The notes under the pieces were generated by a model that did no database searches, had not been told where the DNA came from, and was given only the letters and a program-made list of their open reading frames with translations. Made by a program: the position numbers and the translations under genes. DNA of 35,954 nt, taken from positions 1 through 35,954 of the forward strand of contig JAFGXO010000020.1 of the NCBI GenBank assembly GCA_016936595.1, given 5' to 3'. Every line of letters begins with the position of its first letter. Within the stretch, counting starts at the first letter, position 1. Below are positions 9,769 to 18,876 of this stretch, in pieces. The stretch comes from Bacteroidales bacterium. Its GTDB lineage: Bacteria > Bacteroidota > Bacteroidia > Bacteroidales > JAFGUD01.

Positions 9769-12700
9769 TTATAAAAAGGCTGCTATGCTAACCGCTCCGG
9801 AATGAATTATCTTGTTCCCTTCGGAGTATCTGCCTGAATATAAGATAGAAACATTTAAAATTGAACCAATTTTATGTGATAAATTTAATTGCCATGTGTA
9901 GTTTTTGTTGGGTTTTAAACCTTGCAGCATCTCATACGAAACGCTTGAAGTGGCATCTCCGCTAAAGTTATTATTAATATAGCTAAATGTTGCATCTACA
10001 GACTGTTTTGAAGTGATTATGTAATTAATATTTGCCTCTAATTTGTTCATAATTAGTGTTTCATTTCCTTGTTTGTTTTGTTTGTCGGCGTAAAAATGTT
10101 TTATCTCAAAAATAAAATCATCTTTAAAAAATCTTAACATTATATTGTTTTCTTTTGTTAGTAGCAAGTATTTTTTTTGTAATGAATAATCTGAATTTGA
10201 ATTATTAATTTCTGTTCCAAGCTCATCAAAAAGTGTGAAATATTTTAACAATTTAATGTCAATTGATATCTTTTTCATCTCTCTAAATAAATTATCTATT
10301 CCTGTTATAAGCTCAACTTTTGTTGAATATTTTTGGTAGCTAAGTTTTATATTTGTGCCGCTTAAAATATTGATAGTTAGCATATTGCTTAATATTAAAG
10401 AATAGTTAACTGTATTAGAATCCGAAATATTTAATAAATTAAAATTATATGATTTATGTTCTAAATTTATCGAACTACTATTATTGAATTTTGATGCAAG
10501 TTTATATATGCTTTTAGTGTCTGAGAATAAATTTGCCGGCAAAAAGTTAATTGTTTGATTTATGTTTTTTGCATATATTTTTTGATATTCATTGGATTGC
10601 ATCTGCACTCGCAAATAAGTAGCTTGGTCGGCAAATTGAGCAATTTCAAATTCATCTATTTGTTTTTTCCCGTCATCATTGTAGTCAATCCAAGTATAAA
10701 TGCCTTTTGTTGGTTCTACTTCAATATAAATAAACTGTATTTTTTGTTCTAAACCTGATTTTAACTCAATTGATGAGGTTGAGCCAAAAGTATTATTAAA
10801 CAAACTAAAATTTATATTTGCTTTGCTGTTTAGCGAATTTTCGGGTTCTATTTTTAATAAATTAGTGTCCTGAACATAAAGTTGTCGATAATTTAAAACA
10901 ATGTTTCCGTTGTAATTTTGTTTGTCAAATCCACCGAATAAATTAAAATTATTACTATAAGATACATTGGTTAATTTTATTAATTCAGGTAAAAAATCCC
11001 ATCTCCTTCTAATTTCTGATTTTAGTACAAAAATATTTGTATCGGTAGTTTGTGCATAAATACCTGCCGAATGAAACATGAATGAATTTTTTAATAGCGT
11101 GTCTGCATTAAATTTTTTCCATATATTTGTTTCTTGCTCATAAATTGCACCGAGAGATAATAGACCAATTTTTTGTTTATATTCTAAATTGCTTCGAGTA
11201 AATTTAGTTGAGTTAATGTAATTACTTGATTGCAAGTGGTTTAGTGAATATGTGAATGCGTTATTGTCTCTTATTATCTTTCCGTTAATATCGGGTTTTA
11301 TCGAAAAATATTCATTGGAATGGAAAAGAGAAGAAATAGAGGTGGTAAAAATACTTGTTGATTTTAAAGAATAAAATCCTGTTTGCAAAAAATGTTCATC
11401 TGAAATAAAATTTTTAGATATATTCCAGTCCCTGTTAAATTCCTGATTTTTATATGTTTCAATCGGTGAAAAATTTTCCCCTGCATATTCATATTTTGCA
11501 AAATAATATGTTTTATAAGCTGATGTGTCGTTTCCGTTTATAAAATGTCTATAATTAATATTTAAAGCTACACCAAAATTATCATCATCATTTAACGGCG
11601 AAAATAAATTTTTGTCATTCTGAGAAATTGAAAAAGCTACATCAATAATATTTGTTTTTGATAATTTAAAATTTGCTCCAAAATCATAAATTTGCAATTT
11701 TTTTGGTGTTATCAAAGTTGCGTTTGGTGCATAATCTCCTTGTTTTTGCCCATTGATTGGTTCTACAAATTTGTAAACTCTTCCATTTGTAAGTTGTTCA
11801 GAAATAATATAATTTCCATTGTTTTGGCCTACATAAGCAAAATTCACCTGGTAAATTGCTAAAGTGCTGTTTGTTGAATACTCGTAATATTCAATTATTT
11901 CATTGCTTATTATTGTATCAATTTTTTTGTACAAAATTTTGTCTTCCGAGAATACAACTGTGTCAACGTTTGGTAAAATTGCTAAGTTTAAACTATCTCC
12001 GGCGAAATACATTATTTTTTTCATGTTATCAGTTAATTCTCTGTCAATTGTTTGATTTTTTGCGTCAGTTTCTGACAAAAAATTGAAATAAAAATTATTA
12101 TTGTTAACAGAAAAAGTATTGTTTGAAAAAATTGCAAATCTGGAATAATTACGTTCGGAATATTCAAATTCTACAATAATTCGTGAATCTTTTGTGATAA
12201 TATTTTGAGCAGTAAAATTAATTTCGGCTGTATTGTAATTTATTGTATAGTCCATGTTTTCACCACGTTGTAGTAAATTCCCATTTAAATATATTCTTTC
12301 AGATTCAGCCAAAACCACAATGTAAGTTTCGCCGTTATTTCCCGTAAGTCTGTATGGTCCTTGATTTCCTTCAACTCCTGATATCGGCTGTTTTTTGTAT
12401 TTGCCTTTTGCAATTGCTGCACCAAAACTAAAAGAATTAACCAATACATTTTGAAACAAGTTTTTGTTTTGTGTAAAGTATTGAATACCTTTAACTTGTT
12501 TGTTGTATTTTAAAAAATAACTTTTCGGTTTTTCAATGTAAAAATCGCCTGCATTTAGCTGAAAGTTATCATTAAATACTTTTATGTGAATATTATTTAG
12601 TTCTTGTATTTGTGCTGTATTGCCATCTGGTTGTATTGGCATGGTTTCGTCAAAAGCAACAGCTTCTATGAATAAATCATCATTTAATTTACCTGAAATA

Positions 12701-13167
12701 TTTAAATTCATTTTTGAAGTAATTACCGGATCTTGATTGTTTCCAACTCCTACCGAACGAGATATGAATCCTGTAGTTTGTAATGAGCTTGAATTTATTG
12801 TTTGATTTGTGTTTGTTTGAATGTTAGATGTTTTAAATGAAAAATTGTAAATTTTCGGCACAATTAATGAACTGTCTAAAAGGTAACGATCTTTAAACGA
12901 GTATTGTAATGATCTAAAATGTATGGTAATTTGACTGTTGATTTTTTTATTAAAAATTATTGCTGAGTTGAGAATATCAAAATCCCATAAAGTGTCTGCT
13001 ACCTGCTCATTATTTGCATATATAATTATGCTTGATGGCAAAACAGTAATAGTATCAAAAAATATAGTATCCGAAAAATCAAATGTTTTTTGATGATAAT
13101 TATTCAAATTTTGCGAAAAAGAAAATATCGACAAAAATATCAAGTATGTAAAAATGTAAACTTTCAA
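9769..13167 (-). CDS. Large predicted outer-membrane beta-barrel protein (1132 aa), possibly distantly SprA-like
   Basis: N-terminal signal peptide (MKVYIFTYLIFLSIFSFSQ); long alternating-hydrophobic beta-rich C-terminal half ending …GAVSIAAFL; ISGKLNDDLFIEAVAFDETMPIQPDGNT segment; EF-hand-like DYNDDGKKQIDE. Confidence 0.6.
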   Translation of the reverse strand: MKVYIFTYLIFLSIFSFSQNLNNYHQKTFDFSDTIFFDTITVLPSSIIIYANNEQVADTLWDFDILNSAIIFNKKINSQITIHFRSLQYSFKDRYLLDSSLIVPKIYNFSFKTSNIQTNTNQTINSSSLQTTGFISRSVGVGNNQDPVITSKMNLNISGKLNDDLFIEAVAFDETMPIQPDGNTAQIQELNNIHIKVFNDNFQLNAGDFYIEKPKSYFLKYNKQVKGIQYFTQNKNLFQNVLVNSFSFGAAIAKGKYKKQPISGVEGNQGPYRLTGNNGETYIVVLAESERIYLNGNLLQRGENMDYTINYNTAEINFTAQNIITKDSRIIVEFEYSERNYSRFAIFSNNTFSVNNNNFYFNFLSETDAKNQTIDRELTDNMKKIMYFAGDSLNLAILPNVDTVVFSEDKILYKKIDTIISNEIIEYYEYSTNSTLAIYQVNFAYVGQNNGNYIISEQLTNGRVYKFVEPINGQKQGDYAPNATLITPKKLQIYDFGANFKLSKTNIIDVAFSISQNDKNLFSPLNDDDNFGVALNINYRHFINGNDTSAYKTYYFAKYEYAGENFSPIETYKNQEFNRDWNISKNFISDEHFLQTGFYSLKSTSIFTTSISSLFHSNEYFSIKPDINGKIIRDNNAFTYSLNHLQSSNYINSTKFTRSNLEYKQKIGLLSLGAIYEQETNIWKKFNADTLLKNSFMFHSAGIYAQTTDTNIFVLKSEIRRRWDFLPELIKLTNVSYSNNFNLFGGFDKQNYNGNIVLNYRQLYVQDTNLLKIEPENSLNSKANINFSLFNNTFGSTSSIELKSGLEQKIQFIYIEVEPTKGIYTWIDYNDDGKKQIDEFEIAQFADQATYLRVQMQSNEYQKIYAKNINQTINFLPANLFSDTKSIYKLASKFNNSSSINLEHKSYNFNLLNISDSNTVNYSLILSNMLTINILSGTNIKLSYQKYSTKVELITGIDNLFREMKKISIDIKLLKYFTLFDELGTEINNSNSDYSLQKKYLLLTKENNIMLRFFKDDFIFEIKHFYADKQNKQGNETLIMNKLEANINYIITSKQSVDATFSYINNNFSGDATSSVSYEMLQGLKPNKNYTWQLNLSHKIGSILNVSILYSGRYSEGNKIIHSGAVSIAAFL

Positions 13168-13486
13168 TAGTATGTAAAAATTTTGTTTAAATTTATAACA
13201 ACATTTTTTATTAAATATTATAATATTTTTAAGTGTTTAAATAACAGGCTTTTACTTATAAACTATTTACACTTGTAAATTTTATTTTATACAAAAAGCA
13301 AACTGTACTTTACATTGTTAACTGTTGATTTTTGTAATTTTTATTTTACTATTTGTAAAATAAACATTAAATTTACAATAAAGCACCTTATATATATATA
13401 GTTTTATTTTTTAATCATGCCCTTAAATAAACAACTTTTTTTTAAAAAAAATATTTTATCTTTACACAAACTCAAATATTTATAGT

Positions 13487-14971
13487 ATGAAAAAAATCGT
13501 TTCACTTTTTGCTATTGTGGCAATTCTTTTAATCAATTTTTCTTCGTGTAAAGAAAAAGATACTGATGACACTGATATTACTTTGCCTGATGGATTTAGT
13601 TCATCGTCGATAACTACAGGATTTAGCCTTACTTATGGTGGGTCAGGAAATAACGATGATGAATTAGTTTCGGGAATGGTAGCCGATAATTCCGGCAATA
13701 TGTACATAACAATGAACATAACCGACGCAGCTGCAAATAAAGATATTATTGTTGTTAAGGTTAATGCAGATGGAACTTTAGGTTGGGCTCAACGGTATAA
13801 TAATAATGGAAATAATGATTGGTCGCCTGATTCAGGCGAAAATTCCGAAACCGGAGGAACAGCAAATTCTATTTCTATTGATACTGAAGGAAATGTTTAC
13901 GTAATTGGAACAACTACCGAAGATAATGCCAGCGAAAGTACTATTGTTCTTAAAATTTCGCACATTGATGGTAGTATAATTTGGCAAAAAATGTGGAAAG
14001 AACAATGGCCAACCGGAACTCCTACTGCTTCACAAAGTAACCAAGGATACGGTTTAGATGCAGAATCTGATTATGTTTATGTAACTGGTGCAACCGGAAC
14101 AAATAAAGTAATAGTTGTTGCTCTTAACAAAGCAGACGGAACAATTTTTTATCAATATACTTTAGATATTGTTAATGGAACTAAAGATAGAGGATATGTT
14201 GTTAAACAATCTCCTACAGGTGATTTATTTATTGGCGGAGTAACCGGTAGTTACGCTTATATTGCTAAAATTAATGGAGGCAACACAAGTTCACCAACTC
14301 TTGCTTGGGTTAAAAATGCCGGCTTATCTTACGCCGCAAGAATTAACGGAATTGATATTGACGCTTCGGGTGTTTATTTGTCGTGTGATATTCGCGGGGT
14401 TCAAACATATTTTGAGGCAATGAAGCTTGATTTTGATGGAAATTTTCAGTGGGCTAAAACTTTTCAAGGTGCCGATGCAGATAGAAACAATACTCACGTT
14501 GTTAAAATTGACGGCAATTTTTTATACGTTGGTGGAAGAATTGGAGAGTCCGGATTAGATACATATTATGGTGATGGACTTTTATTAAAAATGGATAAGG
14601 CTAACGGTGATTTGAATTGGGCTAAGATTTATTATACCGGTAACAGTAGCGAAGAAGCTGCTGAACATAGAATAAAAGGTATTGCTATTAATGGAGCAAA
14701 TATTCTTGTTGCCGGACAAGTATATGGATCTAATGATAATGTTGACCATTTTTTGGGCGAATGGATTGAAAACTCCGCATTAACTTTACAAAATGTAACA
14801 AATTCGTTAACTAATGTTAGTTCTGCAACTTTTGAACAAGTTAATAATGGCGAAGTTAGAGATGGAGTAGGTGAAATGTCGGCGGATACCGGAATATTAC
14901 AAAATGCAAAAGACAAAACAACTTTATCGCCTCCCGATGGTGATGCTTTTATGATGAAATTTAACTTGTAA
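13487..14971 (+). CDS. Surface lipoprotein with SBBP/PQQ-like beta-propeller repeats
   Basis: Lipobox …LLINFSSCKEKD with acidic residues after Cys; repeated SISIDTEGNVYVIGTT…, KADGTIFYQ, MDKANGDLNWAK-type blades. Confidence 0.7.
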   Translation: MKKIVSLFAIVAILLINFSSCKEKDTDDTDITLPDGFSSSSITTGFSLTYGGSGNNDDELVSGMVADNSGNMYITMNITDAAANKDIIVVKVNADGTLGWAQRYNNNGNNDWSPDSGENSETGGTANSISIDTEGNVYVIGTTTEDNASESTIVLKISHIDGSIIWQKMWKEQWPTGTPTASQSNQGYGLDAESDYVYVTGATGTNKVIVVALNKADGTIFYQYTLDIVNGTKDRGYVVKQSPTGDLFIGGVTGSYAYIAKINGGNTSSPTLAWVKNAGLSYAARINGIDIDASGVYLSCDIRGVQTYFEAMKLDFDGNFQWAKTFQGADADRNNTHVVKIDGNFLYVGGRIGESGLDTYYGDGLLLKMDKANGDLNWAKIYYTGNSSEEAAEHRIKGIAINGANILVAGQVYGSNDNVDHFLGEWIENSALTLQNVTNSLTNVSSATFEQVNNGEVRDGVGEMSADTGILQNAKDKTTLSPPDGDAFMMKFNL

Positions 14972-14978
14972 AATATTT

Positions 14979-15014
14979 AACTGCCTGATAAAAATCTCAG
15001 GCAGTTTTTTTTCT
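14979..15014 (+). terminator. Rho-independent terminator after the 13487-14971 lipoprotein gene
   Basis: AACTGCCTGA-taaaaatc-TCAGGCAGTT stem (10 bp) followed by T8. Confidence 0.85.
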
Positions 15015-15111
15015 TTAAAAATATCAAGTGTTTTTTGAAAAGGAAATATTATCTTATTTATGAGTATTTATACAATTTTTTTCAATATTAATTTTAAGAA
15101 AGATGGTTGAT

Positions 15112-15142
15112 TTTGTTTTTGTGATTTTTTTATATAGTTTTG
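15112..15142 (+). promoter_or_regulatory. Bacteroidota-type promoter of the interrupted kinase gene
   Basis: TTTG (15112-15115), 19-nt spacer, TAGTTTTG (15135-15142), 22 nt before the ATG at 15165. Confidence 0.65.
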
Positions 15143-15164
15143 AAATGAATTAAAATTAGTCAAG

Positions 15165-17807
15165 ATGTTTGAAAATCCCCAAAATAAAGAACTCTTAGAC
15201 GAAATATCTCGCCTAAAAAATGAAAATTTACTTCTTAAAGAAAAAATTATTTCAGATACAAAATCTCAAGAATTAATTTTATTTAAAAATGCTTTTTATT
15301 CTTCCAAAAATTTAATTGCTTTGGTTGATAAAAATTACCGGTTATTAGCTGTAAATGATGCTTATGTTAATTTTCATAAAAAAAACAGAAATCAAATAAT
15401 TGGTAGTAAGCTTGAAAATGTAGTAGGAAGCATTAGTTTTAAAAAAGTAAAAGAAAAAATTGATAAATGTTTGTTGGGGCAAACAATTGAATTTGAAGAT
15501 TGGTTTGAAGAAAAATCATTTGGGCGAAAGTAAGTTAATGTGGTATATACTCCTTTTGTTGAAAATGATAAAGAAAATGGAGTATTGATTACCGTTGCCG
15601 ATATCACACAAAAAAAACAATCAGAAATAGACTTAAAAGAAAGCGAAAAAAAACATAAAACATTAGTAAAATCACTCAACGAAGGGTTATGGCAAATAGA
15701 TAGCAAAGGGAAAACAGTTTTTGCAAATTCCATTTTGGAAAAAATGTTTGGCTATTCAAAAAATGAAATGAAAGGGAGATTATTTTTAGATTTCATGGAA
15801 AAAAAATACAGAAGGGAAGCCCAAAAATTATTTGAAAAAAGAGAAAATGGAATTTCTGAAAAACACACTTTTGATTTTTTGAAAAAAGATGGTTCAAAAA
15901 TAACAGTTTATCTTAGTACATCTCCTTTATTTGATGAAAATAATAATTTTAAAGGGGCTTTAGCGTTGGTAAAAGATATTACCGAAATAAATTTGGCTCA
16001 AAAATCATTAAAAGAAAGTGAAGAAAGATATAAAAGCTTGTTTTATAATAATAAAACAGTAAATTTGCTTATTAATCCCGAAACAAAAAAAATTGTTGAT
16101 GCAAATAATGCCGCGTTGGAGTTTTATGGCTACTCTAAAAATGAAATGTTAAAATTAAGAATAACTGATATTAATATTCTTGAAACAGATGAAATTAAAA
16201 AGTTGATGCAAATATCTGTTGAAGAAAAACAAAATGTTTTTGAATTTAAGCACAAACTAGCTAACGGGCAAATAAAAGAAGTAAACGTATATTCAGGAAA
16301 TATTGTTTTTAGTAATCAAACATTAGTTTATTCTATTATTATTGATGTTTCTGAAAAGAAAAAAGCAGAAAAAAGACTTAAAGAAAGCGAGGAAAGATAT
16401 AAAACAGTTGTGTCAAATTTACCGCTTGTAACTTTTGTAATCAATAAAAATGGATTTTTTGAATTTTCTGAAGGAATGGGACTTTCAAAATTAGATTTAA
16501 AACCCGGTCAGGTAGTAGGATTATCGGCTTATGATTTATATAAAGATTATCCTGATGTTATTTTAGCCATAAAAAATTCGTTTAAAGGACAAGCCCTAAA
16601 ACATGTGGTAAATATAAGAGGTGTAATATTTGATGTTTTTTATAATCCTTTAGCTAACAAAAATGGAAAAGTAACTAAAATAATTGGAGTTGCAAATGAT
16701 ATAACAGAGAGTAAAAAAATAGAATAAGAACTAAGAGAAAGTGAATCTAAATTCAGATTATTAGTAAAAAATCAAGGCGAAGGAGTTGTAATAACTGACA
16801 AAAATGAAAATTTTATATTTGCAAATCCTGCAGCCGAGGAAATATTTGGTTTACAAAAAGGTGAAATTATCGGTAAAAATATTATTTCATTTATTTCAAC
16901 TGAAGAGGTAGAAAATATAAAACAAAAAAATCTTATTAGTAAAAAAAATAATTTCGAACTTCAAATAATTAATAATATTGGCAAGAAAATTAATTTATTA
17001 ATTACAAGTACTCCTTTTGATGATAATATTGCCGGAATTCACGGAACTTTAGCAATTTTTAGAGACATAACTGAAATAAAAAATCAAGAAACAAAGCTAA
17101 AAGAGCTTTTGTCAACCAAAAACAGATTTTTTAATATTATAGCTCACGATTTACGAAGTCCTTTTAACGCTTTATTAGGTTTTTCGGAGCTTTTGTATTT
17201 AAATTATGATAGTTTTACGGGAGATAAAATTCAAATGATGACAAAAGCTATGTACGATACATCTAAATCTGCCTTTAAATTAGTCGAAAATTTATTAACT
17301 TGGTCACGTTCTCAATCAGGAAAATTAAAATTTGAGCCAACTTTTTGCTCTTTAAATACTATTATTGACAATCCCATAAGCGGGGTTGACTTAATGGCGA
17401 AAAATAAAAATATTAATATTAAAAAAACAATTACCGAAAATGTTAATGTTTGTGTTGATAAAAACTTGATTTATACTGTTTTAAGAAATTTAATTTCAAA
17501 TGCAGTAAAATTTACTAAGCCTAATGGGGAAATTAAAATAGATACAAAGATTATAGATGAATTTGTTGAAATTTCGGTTTCAGATACAGGTGTTGGTATT
17601 GAAAAATCAAGAGTAGGGGATTTGTTTAAAATTGATGCAGCAAACTCTACTGAAGGAACAGAAAATGAAGCTGGTACGGGTTTAGGTCTTATTCTTTGCA
17701 AAGAATTTATTGAAAAACACGGTGGTGAAATATGGGTAGAAAGTGAATTGAATAAAGGCTCAACTTTTTATTTTACAATTCCGTTGGCTGAAAAAAGTTC
17801 GCAATAA
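15165..17807 (+). pseudogene. Multi-PAS sensor histidine kinase interrupted by two in-frame TAA codons (15531-15533, 16725-16727)
   Basis: ORFs 15165-15533, 15540-16727 and 17109-17807 share one frame; 16728-17108 is also open in that frame and encodes a PAS domain. About five PAS domains, then HDLRSPFNALLGFSELL (H-box), NLISNAVKFT (N-box), DTGVGI (G1), GTGLGL (G2). Confidence 0.85.
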
Positions 17808-17826
17808 AAGGATAATAATTTTGCAT

Positions 17827-17861
17827 AAAAAAATCGCCTAAAAGAATTAGACGATTTTTTT
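17827..17861. terminator. Bidirectional terminator between convergent kinase and lipoprotein genes
   Basis: AAAAAAATCGCCTAA-AAGAA-TTAGACGATTTTTTT, one mismatch in the stem. Confidence 0.8.
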
Positions 17862-17875
17862 GTTTTTTGTTTGGT

Positions 17876-18313
17876 TTATAAACATTCAAAATCGGTAACA
17901 TAAAAAATTTCCATTCCTCCGGCTGAACAAGCAGAATTATTATCAGGTGTAATTTCTACATATTGAAAATATCCATCAATTTTAACATTTTCGTAACACA
18001 TAGGCTCTTCGGTTCCGTTAGGAAAACAAACAACAAAATCTTCGCCGTTCGTTGCATAAAAATATCCAACTTGATAACAGTAGCAACTAATGTCAGTCAT
18101 TACACCGGTTTTGCTTTCATAAGTTCCAATAAATTCGTATTCATCTCCAATAATATCATCATCGGCGTAATCATCGTCATCGGTTGTGTAATAATCGGTT
18201 GTAACGTCTGTATAATCGTTGTCGTTGGAGTAATCAGATGTATTGTCTGAACCACAACTAAATAAAAATAATGGAAAAGAGATTAAAAGAATAAAAAAAA
18301 GCTTGTTTTTCAT
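17876..18313 (-). CDS. Small lipoprotein with Asp/Tyr-rich linker
   Basis: MKNKLFFILLISFPLFLFSCGSD lipobox; SDYSNDNDYTDVTTDYYTTDDDDYADDD low-complexity stretch; Cys-containing C-terminal part. Confidence 0.7.
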   Translation of the reverse strand: MKNKLFFILLISFPLFLFSCGSDNTSDYSNDNDYTDVTTDYYTTDDDDYADDDIIGDEYEFIGTYESKTGVMTDISCYCYQVGYFYATNGEDFVVCFPNGTEEPMCYENVKIDGYFQYVEITPDNNSACSAGGMEIFYVTDFECL

Positions 18314-18404
18314 AGTAATAATTTAAGAGTTTATTAAACAATAAATATTTTACAATTTATATGAGTTTATTTTTAAAAACATGTTTCAAAAAAAATAGTT
18401 GTAT

Positions 18405-18848
18405 CTATTCTGATTTGGTTTTAACATTATCTTTTATTTCAAACCATGGATGAATATACATCATATTGGTATGTTTTAGCGGGTATAAATATAATTTGCC
18501 GTTTTCTTTTACAACTTTAAAAGTCAACTCTTTTATCCATGTTTTTTTTTCGCCCCAAATATTTGTAATAACATATCCGTTTGCGGGGTTGTAACTTACA
18601 ATGCTATACCCGTCAGGATAATAACGATTTATACTGTAATCTTTAATATCAAGTTTGTTGGATTTTAAATAACTTGGAGCAATAATCGACCGGTATTTTG
18701 GTGTAAAGTCATCTATTCCGGCAACCATATCATCTAAAAATTGCTCTACTAATTTAATTTCTTTATCTCCAGATTTTGATAATTTACTTGAGCTAACGCA
18801 ACCCGAAACAAAAATGACGATTGCTATAAAAAAGATTGTTTTTTTCAT
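18405..18848 (-). CDS. Small lipoprotein of unknown function
   Basis: Start at MKKTIFFIAIVIFVSGCVSSS (18848), lipobox VSGC; the upstream part of the track ORF overlaps gatD and is unlikely to be translated. Confidence 0.7.
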   Translation of the reverse strand: MKKTIFFIAIVIFVSGCVSSSKLSKSGDKEIKLVEQFLDDMVAGIDDFTPKYRSIIAPSYLKSNKLDIKDYSINRYYPDGYSIVSYNPANGYVITNIWGEKKTWIKELTFKVVKENGKLYLYPLKHTNMMYIHPWFEIKDNVKTKSE

Positions 18849-18876
18849 AAAAATAGGTTTGATTTTTAAAAAAAAA

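Noticed and set aside
15392-15733. 113-aa minus-strand ORF spanning the first kinase stop codon
   Set aside because: Antisense shadow of the PAS coding frame, which continues in frame on +.
15165-17807. Alternative genetic code with TAA as sense
   Set aside because: Many intact genes here (uppP, truB, queA, gcvH) end correctly at TAA, so TAA is a normal stop.
17963-18250. 95-aa + strand ORF rich in Ile/Val
   Set aside because: Antisense translation of the Asp/Tyr-rich linker (GAT read as ATC); lipoprotein on minus is the better call.
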